Source: Solen grandis
Lineage: Eukaryota; Mollusca; Bivalvia; Adapedonta; Solenidae
Assembly: GCA_021229015.1 (NCBI GenBank)
Contig: CM037784.1
Coordinates: 68,293,013 to 68,357,012 of the forward strand
Direction: 5' to 3'
DNA length: 64,000 bases
Positions within the stretch are counted from its first letter, which is position 1, and each line of letters opens with the position of its first letter. The position numbers were made by a program, and so were the translations under genes. Positions 1-11,170 of the stretch are shown here, in pieces. The notes beneath the pieces were generated by a model. That model ran no database searches. It saw only the letters and a program-made list of their open reading frames with translations, and was not told the DNA's origin.

Positions 1-566
1 TCTTTATACCTTATGGTGTCCAAACTTTAAATCTCAAATATGGCACCCTGTTGTTGACATGTAAAAAAAATAAGCATTGGCACTGCTCTGCAGTGCTCTA
101 GTTTGAAACCAATAGTCAGTATTTAATTTCAGTCAACACAAATTTATACCTCCTGACTGTCTACCTTAAAAACAGTAAAGTTGATTCCTTGAAAGGAAAT
201 TGAGGCCCCGAGGGGGTTGGCTAATTTCCTTATATAGCTCTATAATTATAGAAATTGTAAAATTTCTTCTTCTATGAAACCAATGGTCAGAACTCAATTT
301 CATTTGGCATGTATGCTCACCTTATGGCTGTCTACCATAATGGCTAAAATAAAGTTGATCCCTTGAAAAATGAGTCAAATAGGGGGTCATCTAGTTCCAT
401 ATATACTCTTTATAGAAAATTTCAAAATTCTTCTCTTCTGGAACTAATGTTTTGAATTAATTCTTGTTTTGCACCATTGATAACCTCAAGGTTTCATACC
501 ATAATTGCGCATTTTTCAATCCCTTTAAAAGCCTCCAGATGACTGACTTACCTAAGAATTCTTTGT

Positions 567-924
567 ATCTGAAATTTGAATCTGGTTGCTCCAGGAAGAA
601 CAAGGTAAAATCAAATGACTTGAATCTGGTTGCTCCAGGAAGAACAAGGTAAAATCAAATGATTTGAATCTGGTTGCTCCAGGAAGAACAAGGTAAAATC
701 AAATGACTTGAATCTGGTTGCTCCAGGAAGAACAAGGTAAAATCAAATGATTTGAATCTGGTTGCTCCAGGAAGAACAAGGTAAAATCAAATGATTTGAA
801 TCTGGTTGCTCCAGGAAGAACAAGGTAAAATCATGATTTGAATCTGGTTGCTCCAGGAAGAACAAGGTAAAATCAAATGATTTGAATCTGGTTGCTCCAG
901 GAAGAACAAGGTAAAATCAAATGA
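567..924. repeat. 44-bp minisatellite, 8 units (copy 1)
   Basis: Eight head-to-tail units of about 44 bases contain GAATCTGGTTGCTCCAGG followed by AAGAACAAGGTAAAATC. Units differ mainly at one base (GATTTGAA versus GACTTGAA), and one unit is a few bases short. The array is intronic, upstream of the first WASHC4 exon seen here. The short reading frames across it are a by-product of the repeat. Units are directly adjacent without unique spacers, so it is not a CRISPR array. Confidence 0.95.
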
Positions 925-1117
925 ATTTTTTAAATAAGCTGATGTACTCTGGTTAGCAATCCAGGGCCATATGGCCCCCTTGTTACACAATTATGGCCCA
1001 TTTTCAGCATACAATTTTCTAAACATACCTTGTTTGATCAAATTTACTTCATATTTTATATTTCTTTTAAATTTCAAACATAGTTCAAATATCCCCTTTG
1101 CTGTTTTGTTTGAATAG

Positions 1118-1230
1118 ATCCATCCTCTTGTCATTGGATGCCATTTTGAAACATGGTGACAAGAGAAGGTACTCCAGTTTCACAGAAAAAGTACTCGTTC
1201 TGACCATCCTACTCATCAAGGAAGTGTGTG
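1118..1230 (+). CDS. WASHC4: WASHC4 (SWIP) exon, copy 1
   Basis: Internal coding exon of WASH complex subunit 4, a large scaffold subunit of the pentameric WASH complex that drives Arp2/3-dependent actin assembly on endosomes. The 113-bp exon starts after the acceptor TTTGAATAG, at the third codon position, and ends before the donor GTAATG. It reads S-I-L-L-S-L-D-A-I-L, then FTEKVLVLTILLIKEVCG. The final codon is split G|GA and completed by the exon at 1633, which gives the conserved KEVCGNAMGY junction of the family. Only this internal part of a protein of more than 1,000 residues is present. An identical exon lies at 21490-21602. The identification rests on recalled family sequence, not a search. 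Confidence 0.85.
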
Positions 1231-1304
1231 GTAATGGGTTAATGACAGGTTCTACTGTGTTAAAGGATTTTTTTTGGCTGACACTTCTGTACCATACAGG
1301 TGGT

Positions 1305-1440
1305 GCAGGGTAGTATCAGGAATGGTTGACTCAGTGTCAGGATAGTGTGATATGGTGTGGAATTATTCCACATGTATATGGCAGGACACTGCTGCATGGC
1401 AGCAAGTTAATACTGTCGGCGGGACTTGTAACCCAACAAA
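1305..1440 (+). repeat. Degraded tRNA-SINE 3' part, copy 1
   Basis: Shares the order of motifs of the intact SINE at 9504-9805: GTGTCAGGATAGTGTGA, TGGTGTGGAATTATTCCACA, ACTGCTGCATGGCAGCA, TACTGTCGGCGGGACTT and AACCCAACAAACA. No tRNA-like head is left. It lies in the WASHC4 intron and recurs at about 21677-21812 in copy 2. Confidence 0.75.
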
Positions 1441-1632
1441 CATGGTCCCACTGCACAATGATAAGTATGCCCTTTCATTTTGTTAAATGGGAGACATTTT
1501 AGTTGCACTTAAAATTTCTTGCTATTTTTCAGATCAGAGTCTTCTTTGAAAATTAAAGTCAATCTTCAGTTTCATTTTCAGAATTTATTATACAATAATG
1601 TTGTGTTAAACTGTGTGGCTATTCTGTTGTAG

Positions 1633-1786
1633 GAAACGCCATGGGATATATCCGAATGATCCGGTCTGGAGGTCTCCATTGCTGTAGCAATGCAATAAGG
1701 TTTATTCCGGACCTTGAAGACATTGTGAAGTTTGAAGAACTATGTAAAGAGGAAGGTCTCTCCCAGGAGTGTCAAACTGCTGCCAG
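1633..1786 (+). CDS. WASHC4: WASHC4 (SWIP) exon, copy 1
   Basis: The next exon of WASHC4, 154 bp, lies between the acceptor TTCTGTTGTAG and the donor GTATGT. It encodes [18 protein letters not shown], then [20 protein letters not shown], then [14 protein letters not shown]. This block is among the most conserved in the family and was the basis for recognition. The last codon is split AG|A and joins in frame to the exon at 13850, across an intron of about 12.1 kb. No frame damage is seen. The same exon recurs at 22004-22157. Confidence 0.93.
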
Positions 1787-1841
1787 GTATGTCTGTCACT
1801 TTAGGATTAAGCATTTCTTTATATTGATTTTGAAATTATGT

Positions 1842-2265
1842 TTAGCTCACCTGAGCACTTATAGCGGGCAAAGCTCTTGAAGGTGCATACACATATGAAG
1901 TCATAATGCTTGATAAAAGCACGTTTATTTTATGACCTTTAATTGACCTTGACCCGCAAGGTCTAATATATATAGCCATAAGCAGTTGAATTCTATAACA
2001 AGGCATTGTTTCCACTAATCGACAGCCCTGTTCATTTATGTTTACCTCAGAACCCAAACTTATAGCATTCCTTAAAGCAAATTTTACTTTTTCTAAAACC
2101 TCTCCTATTTCATCCATTTTTATTACATAAATCACCAACATACTTCCAAGGTTTGAACAAACAAAATACCCACGTACAATGCTTAGCGATCTGTTATTGG
2201 TGACTTGACTGTACTTTAAGCAATTTTTTTTCCTGCAAAGGTAAGTATGTTGGAACATGTAATAT
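1842..2265 (-). other. Coding-like repeat fragment of unknown origin, copy 1
   Basis: On the minus strand this stretch reads without stops, including VIYVIKMDEIGEVLEKVKF, ALRNAISLGSEVNINEQGC and ETMPCYRIQLLMAIYIRP. The reading frame continues rightwards (to 2387) into hairpin repeat sequence, which argues against a real gene there. The part around 1965-2060 is also related to 52195-52290 in another contig, so it belongs to a repeat family. At 1841-1857 it abuts a truncated TTTAGCTCACCTGAGCAC end. It could be a relic of a transposon protein or a dispersed retrocopy; I do not recognise the family. A copy lies at about 22213-22636. Confidence 0.35.
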
Positions 2266-2276
2266 TTTTTTGCATT

Positions 2277-3060
2277 TTTATATGCCCATCTTAAGATGGG
2301 GCATATTATGTGAACACTCACGGTGGGCGTGCGGGCGGGCGTGGAACATTTGTTGTCCGGGCTCTCACTTAAAAACCGTTTGCCCAATCATTTTCAAACT
2401 TTCCACACATGTGCATGGCCATAATATCTCGGATGAGTTAGATATCCAGCATTATCGCGTGAATGACTTAGAAGTAATTGCCCTTGACGTACACAAAATA
2501 CTTGAAATTGTGATTGTCCAGGCTCTAACTTCAATACCGTTAGTCCAATCCTTTTCAAACTTTTCACACATGTGCATGGCCATAATATCGCGGATGAGTT
2601 CAATATCCAGCATTATTGCGTGAATGACTTAGAAGTTATGGCCCTTGACGTACACAAAATACTTGAAATTGTGATTGTCCAGGCTCTAACTTCAATACCG
2701 TTAGCCCAATCCTTTTCAAACTTTTCACACATATGCATGGCCATAATATCACGGATGAGTTCGATATCCAGCATTATCGCGTGAAGGACTTAAAAGTTAT
2801 GGCCCTTGACTTACACAAAATACTTGAAATTGTGATTGTCCGGGCTCTAACTTCAATACAGTTTGCCCATTTCTTTTCAAAGTTTTCACACATGTGCATG
2901 GCCATAATATCGCACATTTCTTTTCAAAGTTTTCACACATGTGCATGGCCATAATATCGCGGATGAGTTCAATATCCAGCATTATCGCATGAATGACTTA
3001 GAAGTTATGGCCCTTGACGTACACAAAATACTTGAAATTGTGATTGTCCAGGCTATTGTC
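2277..3060 (+). mobile_element. Hairpin-capped repeat with 162-bp tandem units, copy 1
   Basis: It begins after a T run with the hairpin ATATGCCCATCTT / AAGATGGGGCATAT (2280-2306). A G-rich run GGGCGTGCGGGCGGGCG follows, then about four tandem units of roughly 162 bases, each holding ATTGTCCAGGCTC, ACACATGTGCATGGCC and GGCCCTTGACGTACACAAA. The short open frames repeating M-H-G-H-N-I come from the tandem units. No 3' end is seen: the array runs directly into the transposase relic at 3069. The copy 2 counterpart is 22648-23412. Confidence 0.7.
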
Positions 3061-3068
3061 CACATACA

Positions 3069-5130
3069 CTATTTTGCACATTCAGGACATAAGAATATTC
3101 CACTCTCATCCACTTCACATGATAGACATTCTGCATGCACCCACAAATTGCAAATATCACACTGGATCCAGGTACATATTAATCCAAGTTCTAGGTCTTC
3201 TTTCCAGGTTATGTCACAGACCAAACAAGATGCATTCTCTACTTCACTTTCACTGCTTATCAGTTCTTGTTTTTTCTGTCCAACCTTCTTTAAAGGTATC
3301 TTTCCTCTTTTAGGACCCAGCCCTGTAGATTTTTCCGTTCTTTCCTTTCCTTTATCCAGTTCATTTGTTTTACTTCTTTTCTTCAAGAACCGAATTTTAC
3401 CCTTTTTTCTAACTCTGCAAATGTTTTAACTTTCTCAAGCTGTCTCAAAGATAGTTGTCAAATACATTCACTGGAAGTGAGATTGTCAGGGAGGTCATTC
3501 ACCAGTGTCTTCCTGATTGACTTCTTGATTTCAGGTGCCCTGGGATAAACCAAATACTTGGCCAACACAGGGGACACAACTTTCTCACTTCTGATATATG
3601 ACGGCACATCATTTGACTCATTTTGTTTTATCACTGCCACTTCCGCTAACAATTCTAGTCCCACTGTTGTATTACCGGTTACTGTCTCCTTTTTGTAGGG
3701 TTAGCTCTCTTGTGCAGTTTCTTGTACACATCATAACAGGGTGATTGGCATTGTAAGTCATAGCCTTCTTCCAGTTGTTTCCTGTAATTTTGGCGGGTAG
3801 ATGTACTTAGTACCTCTTCGAGAGCTTCAAGGGCTCCCTTAGCCTTATTCTGCTCCTCTGTGAATTCTTGTTCAACTGGGGTAATTTCTTCATCTTTTCC
3901 TGAGAATTTTAAAGATGGCTGTAGCATATCTTTACTTATAGCATTGCTGTCGACAGGATATATATCAGATGACCTGAAAGCATTCATAATTGTTAATGGT
4001 TTGTAAAATTGCCAGTAAGTTTCAGTTAATTTTTCAGCAAAGTTTTCTTTCCCAATAGTTTTCCCAGGATTCTCTCTCATGTATTTTCTGGCTGTGAAAT
4101 GCCATCTGGATTTAAGGGGCCCAAATACCCCTTTATCTAACGGTTGCATTAAATGCGTGGCATTTGTTACATTTCGGTACAGTTCTATTCCTTTTGATTT
4201 GGCATTCACGAAAACATAGTTAACATGGCTACTAACACTGTCAAATAAGAGCACCATAGGCCTATCTTGTCCAGCAAATTTATTGAAATGGTCAGTAAAT
4301 TTTGAAAAGGTAACACTGTCCATCCACCCTTTTGGTGTGTATCAATGCATCCATTTAATGGATTATACCCCTTTGGTTTTGGATAAATTAGGTAGGGTGG
4401 CATCACTACAACAAAACATGACTGTGAGCCGTTGCTTTCCACTGGCAATATTTGGTACTGTGATGTCTTTTCTAGATGGTCCAATTAATTTGGATTTATT
4501 ATATCCCATTGTAAATCCTGTTTCATCTGCATTCCAAATGTTTGCAGGCTTGTCCAACAGATCTTTGCTTTTTTAAGAATTCTCTGAATTTGTGATACCA
4601 TTCATCAGTTTTTTCCTTCGTAACTTTTGACCTTTTCAGTTCTTGTTGTGTTTCTGTTCTGCTGCATATGATATGAGAATTCCTTCCCATGAAAGCATAA
4701 TACCACTTCTTTCCTGGTCTTCCATTTTTGAATGGAACATTGCGTTTCAAATTTTTTACCACTTTCTCAACAAAATCTAAGAATTCACACATTCTTAACC
4801 CCATTCTGCATTGTGCCATTTCATTGAGCCATTTTGCCATAGTTTCCTCTTCTTCTTCAGTAAAAATAGTCTGTGGTGCCTTCATTTTAAATAAATTCAC
4901 TTCCCCTTTCCGCCGCTTGTTAAAAAATGAATATGAGAGATCATTGCAGCTTGTTTCAAAGAGACACCTTTACTCACACTGTATAGAGCTCTCCTCACAT
5001 TTTCCCTTTTCATCGGACTCATCCGCTTACCCCTGTACTTCTCACTTATAGTTTTTACCTTCTTCTGCACGGGACTACAGACACTCTGTGATCTATATCC
5101 CGTAACTAGCTGTTTCTTCTTAGGACCCAT
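3069..5130 (-). pseudogene. Pogo/Tigger-like transposase with PHD finger, broken (copy 1)
   Basis: Relic of a pogo-type (Tc1/mariner superfamily) DNA transposase, antisense to WASHC4 inside its intron. Read on the minus strand from 5130, it starts MGPKKKQLVTGYRSQSV. A Psq-like helix-turn-helix (SVSKGVSLKQAAM) follows, then a CENP-B-type DNA-binding region from TIFTEEEEETMAKWLNEMAQ. A DDE-type core has NADETGF, LLFDSVSSHV and HLMQPLDKGVFGPLKSRW. A C-terminal zinc finger has paired CLVC, CDIC, HAEC and CPEC, resembling a PHD finger. It is split into frame-shifted pieces (5130-4897, 4900-4523, 4557-4363, 4323-3679, 3664-3458, 3386-3069), so it is not functional as read. Several shifts fall in homopolymers and could be sequencing errors. 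No TIRs were found around it. Confidence 0.85.
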
Positions 5131-5261
5131 TACCTTGAATTAAAAAAACAAACAAAATGTAAGTAAGACAAACATTAAACCACGGGTAATAATATTGATT
5201 TCACAATCACAATACCTGTTATAAATGATATACATTGATCAAATATTTTTTGTACTGTTTT

Positions 5262-6262
5262 TTAGCTCGACTATTTGAAGAATATGAGAGCTAATGTAGT
5301 CACCCTGGCGTCGGCGTCAGCGTTGGCGTTGCAGCTTTTGGTTAAAGTTTTGCGTGCAAGTTACTATCAACCTTATATCTCAATAACCATTTATGGTATT
5401 GACTTGAAAGTTTATAAATATGTTCAGGAGCATCAGACAACCAAGGTAGATAACTCTTGACTGAATTTAATATGAATTATGGCCCCTTTTTAACTTAGAA
5501 ATTTTGGTTAAAGTTTTGCATGCAATAGAAAATTTGGTTAAAGTTTTGCGTGCAGGCTACTATCTAGTTTGTATCTCAATAACCATTCATGGTATTGACT
5601 TGAAAGTTTATGAATATGTTTAGGAGCATCAGACAACCAAGGTAGATAACTCTTGATGGAATATATTACAAATTATGGCCCCTTTTTTAACTTAAAATTT
5701 TGGTTAAAGTTTTGCATGCAAGGTACTTTCATGCTTATATCTCAGAGTCCAGGCATGGAATTGATTTGAAACATCTTTAATATGTTGAGGGGTATCATAC
5801 TTTAAAGGAAGATAACACTTGATGGAATATATTAAAAATTATGACCCCCTTTTAACTTAGAATTTTGGTTAAATTTTTGCATTTAAGCTAATATCCAGCT
5901 TATATCTCAGAAATTGCTTGTGGAATTGACTAGAAAGTTAAGGAGTGTCTTCAAGGACATTAGAAAACTAAGGAGGCTAACTTTTGGACTGAATTTTATA
6001 CAAATTATGGCCCTTTTCTGACTTGGATTTTTGGTTAAAGTTTTGCATGCACAGTGTTATTGTACTTATGTCTCAGTAACTAGGCATGGGATTGATTTTA
6101 GACATCAGAAAAATGTTAAGGGGTATCAGACTATCAAAGTATATCATTTTTGACTATTATTATGTTCAGGGTATGTGAAGGGCAAGAATTGAAATAGATT
6201 TCATTCGATTTACCAACAAGCATTTTGAATAGTCGAGCGTGCTGTCCTCTGACAGCTTTTGT
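5262..6262 (+). mobile_element. Hairpin-type repeat, family B, copy 1
   Basis: The 5' end is TTTTTAGCTCGACTATTTG. Internal tandem units of about 170-230 bases are built around TTGGTTAAAGTTTTGCATGC and a CTCAGTAACCAGGCATGG-like motif. Near the 3' end an inverted copy of the start, AATAGTCGAGC, is followed by the hairpin CTGTC-CTCT-GACAG and the tail CTTTTGTT. A complete inverted copy lies at 31375-33095. No protein is encoded. Confidence 0.75.
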
Positions 6263-8044
6263 TAGCTCACCTGAGCACTTTGTGCTCAAGTGAGCTTTTA
6301 GGATCGCCATTCGTCCGTCGTCCGTCGTCGTGCGACGTGCGTCGTCCGTCGTGCGTCGTCAACAATTTTCTTTAAACGACATCTCCTCTGAAACCGCTGG
6401 ACAGAATTAAATGAAACTTGGCAGGAATGTTCCTTGGGTGAGGCTCTACAAAAGTTGCTAAAATAAAGTTGATCCATGAAGAACTCTGGTTGCCATGGCA
6501 ACAAAAAAAGAAAACTTTAAAATTCATCTTCTTCAAAACTACTGGCCAGATTTTAAAATAAATTGGTACAGATGTTCCTTGGGTCAACCTCTACCAAAGT
6601 TGCTAAAATTATTCCGATCCGTAAAAAAACATGGCCGCCAGGGGCGGGGCTTATTTGCCTTATATGTATATAGAAAAACCTTTAAACAACATCTCCTCTG
6701 AAACCACTGGACAGAATTTGATTAAACTTGGCAGGGATGATCCTTGGGTCAACCTTCACAAAAGTTGCTAAAATAAACTTGATCCATGTAGAACTCTGGT
6801 TGCCATGGCAACAAAAAAAGAAAACTTTAAAATTCATCTTCTTCAAAACTACTGGCCAGATTTTAAAATAAATTGGTACAGATATTCCTTGGGCCAACCT
6901 CTACAAAAGTTGCTAAAATTATTCTGATCCGTAAAAAAACATGGCCGCCAGGGGCGGGGCTTATTTGCCTTATATGTATATAGGGAAAACTTTAAACAAC
7001 ATCTCCTCTGAAACCACTGGACAGAATTTGATTATACTTGGCAGGGATGATCCTTGGGTCAACCTTCACAAAAGTTGCTAAAATAAACTTGATCCATGTA
7101 GAACTCTGGTTGCCATGGCAACAAAAAAACAAAAAAAATGAAAACTTTAAAAATCATCTTCTTCAAAACTACTGGCCAGATTTTAAAATAAATTGGTACA
7201 GATGTTCCTTGGGTCAACCTCTATCAAAGTTGCTAAAATTATTCCGATCCGTAAAAAAACATGGCCGCCAGGGGCGGGGCTTAATTGCCTTATATGTATA
7301 TAGAGAAACCTTTAAACAACATCTCCTCTGAAACCACTGGACAGAATTTGATTAAACTTGGCAGGGATGATCCTTGGGTCAACCTTTATCAAAAGCTGCT
7401 AAAATAAACTTGATCCATGTAGAACTCTGGTTGCCATGGCAACAAAAAGAGAAAAAAAATATGAAAACTTTAAAAATCATCTTCTTCAAAACTACTGGCC
7501 AGATTTTAAAATAAATTGGTACAGATGTTCCTTGGGTCAACCTATTTATCTCAGGTGAGCGATTAAGGGCCATCATGGGCCTCTTGTTGGCAAATTCTTT
7601 AAGAAACCTGGTCAGAATGTTTGTTCCCATAAAATCTTGGACAAGTTCGAATTTGGGTCATGTGGGGTCAGAAAGTAGGTCATGAGTTCAAATCATAGAA
7701 AAAACTTGTTAACACTCTAGAGGCCACATTTTTGGCCAAATCTTTATGAAACTTGGTCAGAATGTTTGTTTCCATAAAATTTTGGACAGGTTCGAAGTAG
7801 GGTCATGTGGGGTCAAAAAGTAGGTCATGAGGTCAAATCTTAGAAAACCTTGTTAACACTCTAGAGGCCACATTTTTGGCCCAATCTTTATGAAAATTGG
7901 TTGGAATGTCTGTTTCCATAAATCTTGGTCAAGCTCGAAAGTGGGTCATGTGATTTCAAAAAGTAGTTCAATATGAAAAATCCAACATATGTTGCTCAGA
8001 TATAATCAGGTGAGCGATTCATGGCCATCATGGCCCTCTTGTTT
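6263..8044 (+). mobile_element. Hairpin-type repeat, family A, composite (copy 1)
   Basis: The 5' hairpin AGCTCACCTGAGCAC / GTGCTCAAGTGAGCT (6264-6296) is followed by a GTCCGTCGTC-rich run. Four tandem units of about 310-320 bases follow, each with CATCTCCTCTGAAACCACTG and TGGTTGCCATGGCAAC. A first 3' end (CAGGTGAGCGATTAAGGGCC... CTCTTGTT) lies at about 7552-7588. Three units of about 160 bases of another type come next (ACTCTAGAGGCCACATTTTT), then a second 3' end at about 8006-8044. It looks like two elements sharing or fusing ends. Short reading frames in the units reflect the repeats and are not genes. Confidence 0.8.
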
Positions 8045-8640
8045 TAGTTCTTGCCCTTATTTTCAGACTTAACTTTTGTCCAGAGCATAATTCGAAAAGT
8101 ATTTGAGGTATCAACTTGATACTTCATAGGTGAATAGATCTCATTGAGGAAGAGTACAGTGCACAAGAATGAAAACTCTACCTTTCATAATTTTTTATTT
8201 ATTGCCCTTTGTTATGTTTCAGGCTTAATTTTTGTCCGGAGCATAAGTCAAAAAGTATTTGAGATATCCGTATGATACTTCATAGGTGAATAGATCTCAT
8301 TGAGGAGGAGTGCAGTGCACAAGAATGATTACTCACCTTTCATAATTTTTAGTTTTTGCCCTTTGTTATTTTTCAGACTTAATTTTTGTCCAGAGCATAA
8401 TTAGAAAAGTATTTGAGGTATCAACTTGAAACTTCATAGGTGGATAGATCTTATTGGGGAGAAGTGCAGTGCACAAGAATGATAACTAACTTTCATATTT
8501 CTTGAGATATTGCCCTTTGTTATTTTTCAGACTTAATTTTTTTCTGGAGTGTAAGTCAAAAAGTATTTGAGGTATCAACTTAGAACTTCATAAGTGGATA
8601 TATTTTTTTGAGTTATTGCCCTTTTTTAGGCTTAATTTTT
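8045..8640 (+). repeat. Tandem units of a hairpin-type repeat (copy 1)
   Basis: About four units of roughly 145 bases share TGCCCTTTGTTATTTTTCAG, GTCCAGAGCATAA, AAAGTATTTGAGGTATCAAC and GTGCAGTGCACAAGAATGA. The last motif recurs in the family C elements at 11171-12985, so this array is probably the body of a family C type element whose 5' cap is missing. The copy 2 counterpart is at about 28170-28770. Confidence 0.65.
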
Positions 8641-9335
8641 GTCACAGTGACCTTGACATTTTACCTTTAGACCTCAAAATAGGTGAATTAGTAAGTCTTC
8701 ACATGGGTATCATATCTATAATCACTTCAAACATCAGTTTTCAATACCAAAGATATTCTTTTAAAAATGAAATATTCTACTCTCCAACACATCTTCTAAA
8801 GAGCAAGCATTCGACAGGGGATGGCAATGTCAGAATGGCTCTTGTTAAATTTACAGTAATAAATATATAAAATAAGTGTGACTTAGCCCTATTAGCGCGT
8901 CTTTTTATAAAAGGGGAAGCAGTTGTGTAAATCTTCAACTTTTGTGACATTAAATTCTTAAATTCCAATGATATTTTAAGTGATATTTTCCAAACACAAC
9001 AAGTGTTTGGCTAGTTATTTGCTGTACAGAGATTTCATCAAAAAAGTTATGTAATTAATGAATGCCTAACATCATGGTTGGACATACAGGTAGTCGCATG
9101 CCACACACAGTTTACTGATAAGTGTGAAAAATATCAGTGGTGTGAAAAGCATTGATGCAATTTGAGATAAATAATTATTCATGAATTGTACTGTAGAGCA
9201 AGGGCCAAATTTTTCTCTTTGAAATATCAGAAATTTGAATGCATGTGAAGAAAAATGTTTTAGAAAAGGAAGGGAGTATCAAAACTAAGAGTTTAGTTTG
9301 ACATAGACATAATTTCATGATACGTGCAAGCTATA
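8641..9335. other. Intronic stretch, no gene seen
   Basis: AT-rich sequence of the large WASHC4 intron. I see no exon with splice borders, no RNA gene and no terminal repeats. A weak inverted motif AACACAACAAGTGTTTGG sits near 8995. The same sequence is present in copy 2 at about 28770-29456. Confidence 0.5.
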
Positions 9336-9503
9336 TTTATACTCCCCACAACGAAGTTTGGGGGGAGGAGGGGGGGTATACTGGTTGTCCGTTTCATTGA
9401 CACAATTTTGTATGTGCTTCTTCTTCTACAGTTTTTGGTCAAAGTGATGAAACTTCATTCCTACTATTGGAACTTGTGCACCTGCGATTTTCATTATGAT
9501 TTA
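9336..9503 (+). repeat. Hairpin-capped repeat 5' end (TATACTCCCC type)
   Basis: The arms TATACTCCCC and GGGGGGTATA (about 9339-9380) enclose ACAACGAAGTTTGG. GTCCG and TTGGTCAAAGTGATGAAACT follow. The body is interrupted by a SINE at 9504-9805 and resumes at 9818 (ATCAACTATTACAGGAGTTA). Confidence 0.6.
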
Positions 9504-9805
9504 ACACCATCCCCAAGTGGTTAGAACGTCCACCTTGGGAGTGGAAGTTTGTGGGTTCAATCCCCAGCTGCGACATACCAAAGTCATAAAAAATGGTACT
9601 GTTATAGCTCCCTTGCTTGCGCTCAGCATATAAGGTTAGTTGCAGGACTGGTTGGCTCGGTGTCAGGATGACTGGGTGTGGTATCATGCCACATGTCTAC
9701 GGCGTGATACTGCAGTGTGGCAGCACTATATCTGTCTCAAGTAGACATCGTCTCCAAATGACTGAAATACTGTCGGTGGGAGGTTAAACCCAACAAACAA
9801 ACAAA
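9504..9805 (+). mobile_element. tRNA-derived SINE with 12-bp target duplication
   Basis: The full-length SINE is flanked by the perfect 12-bp direct repeat CATTATGATTTA (9492-9503 and 9806-9817). Its head has an A-box-like CCAAGTGGTTAGAACG and a strong B box, GGGTTCAATCCCC, as in tRNA genes. The body has TGTCAGGATGACTGGGTGTG, ATACTGCAGTGTGGCAGCA and TACTGTCGGTGGGAGGTTAA. The tail is CCCAACAAACAAACAAA. This resembles the RUDI-type SINEs reported from bivalves, but the family name is my inference. The intact target duplication implies a fairly recent insertion. Confidence 0.9.
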
Positions 9806-10039
9806 CATTATGATTTATCAACTATTACAGGAGTTATGCCATTTTGAATTTTTTCCTTCTATAGAATATATAAGGAACATGTCTTGTGTGTCTAACTCGT
9901 TCCACACTATTGTTGTGATTTACCTGAAACTTTCAAAAATGGACAGCATATATGTAAGATGTACATGTGTTTTGGGAATTTTGTTGTTACCATTTAAACC
10001 TGAGTTACTGCCTTTTGAAAATTCTTCCTAAAAATAATA

Positions 10040-10693
10040 CAGTAGAACTTCGCCAAACCGAACATTATTAAACCTAATTCTTCACCATTTCAAAGTTTAT
10101 TTTCGGTCCCGATTTCTTCCCTTCTTATTTTAATTAAAAATAAAATGTTTAATCTGAATTTCACTATTTCGATTTTTTAACTATTTCGAAGTAAAATCCC
10201 GGTCCCAAGGTCACAATTTATGTATATTTTTTAATTTTTATTTCGAAGTCAATTTTCATAAATTTTCGTGAACCAATTATTTTCCTTCTCATCATTCGTA
10301 TCTTGTCAGTAACCTAGTTTATTTTGCAGCTGCACCTGGAGTGATGGCTCAGACAAGTTTTTCACAACTATTTTTTAGATTGGATTGGGCAATGTGTGTC
10401 CGACCAGAAATTTTGATAATCGACGGTAAAAATATGTATCACTATGTTGACATGTTTGAACGATTATGTTAATCAGTAACAACGCGGTAGATTATGAAAT
10501 ATTTTTATACCCGTACTTTTCATAACATGCAAAAATTATTTATATCTATATACGTAACAATCTGCACCGGTAATGAAAACGCTGACGTGCACGCCCAGAA
10601 ACTATAATTTCCATCGAATTTTTAATCCGAATAATCGTTATTTCAAAGTTTTTAGCTTGGTCCCAAGGACTTCGGTTTAAAGAGGTTCTACTG
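10040..10693. mobile_element. Pogo/Tigger-like MITE
   Basis: The ends form imperfect TIRs: CAGTAGAACTTCGCCAAACC on the left and the reverse complement of GGTTTAAAGAGGTTCTACTG on the right, with a TA dinucleotide on both sides (10038-10039, 10694-10695). TA target sites and a CAGTAGAAC start are typical of pogo-like elements. The 654-bp interior has no transposase, so it must have moved in trans. Whether the transposase type at 3069-5130 served it is unknown. Confidence 0.85.
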
Positions 10694-10695
10694 TA

Positions 10696-11168
10696 TATTG
10701 AATATTTAGTTTCCATCAAATATCTCTTGTTAGATTAGAGACACAGTTTTCATACTTGATAGGTAGATACCTTATGGGAAGGGGAAGATTGATATTCAGG
10801 TCAGAGCGTCAAGGTTACTGTAACTAAAAAAAGACTTTTTTGTTTTCATCAGATATCTTCTTTTAGGATTGAGGTATGATGATCAAATTAGGTATACATA
10901 TACCTAATGGGAAGAGGAAGATTGGGATTGATTTTCAGGTCAGTAGGGTCAAGGTCACTGTTACTAAATATAGATTTTTTGTTTCTATCAAATAACTTCT
11001 TTTAGGATTGAGGTATGATGATCAAATTAGGTAGGTCAGTAGGGTCATGGTCAAGGTCACTTTACTAAAAAAGATTGGCTTGCCTGGGGCAACTCTTGAA
11101 AATCTGGTTTTGTGTCATTTGACGTGTTTCATTTTATTAATTATGATTAATCAACTATTACAGGAGTT
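10696..11168 (+). repeat. Tandem units of a hairpin-type repeat
   Basis: Two to three units of roughly 140 bases share GATTGAGGTATGATGATCAA, TAATGGGAAGAGGAAGATTG and TCAGGTCAGTAGGGTCAAGG. They end at ATTATGATTAATCAACTATT next to the family C cap at 11171. No gene. Confidence 0.55.
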
Positions 11169-11170
11169 TT

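Larger units (their letters stand above)
1..9331. repeat. Large duplicated block, copy 1
   Basis: Bases 1 to about 9331 recur from 20423 to about 29456 in the same orientation and order. The block holds two WASHC4 exons, a minisatellite, a degraded SINE, a pogo transposase relic and several hairpin repeats. The copies differ mostly by one-base homopolymer indels, plus a roughly 220-base deletion in copy 2 that removes a repeat unit near 5420-5640 and one missing minisatellite unit. Copy 1 is open on the left at the window edge. On the right it continues uninterrupted past 9331, so copy 1 appears to be the intact arrangement. Confidence 0.95.

Noticed and set aside
567..924. Possible CRISPR-like array
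   Set aside because: Units are adjacent copies with no unique spacers, in a eukaryotic intron. It is a minisatellite.
1842..2387. 181-residue minus-strand frame as a host gene
   Set aside because: The frame runs into a hairpin repeat at its start and a repeat end at its finish; part of it is dispersed. Kept only as a coding-like repeat.
2572..3429. Overlapping plus-strand frames beginning M-H-G-H-N-I (also 22926-23647)
   Set aside because: They are the translation of the 162-bp tandem units and, further on, of the antisense of the transposase relic. There is no splice or codon support.
6298..7630. Several 60-100 residue frames on both strands (also 26428-27460)
   Set aside because: The frames repeat with the 310-320 bp units of the family A element and appear equally on both strands, so they are not genes.
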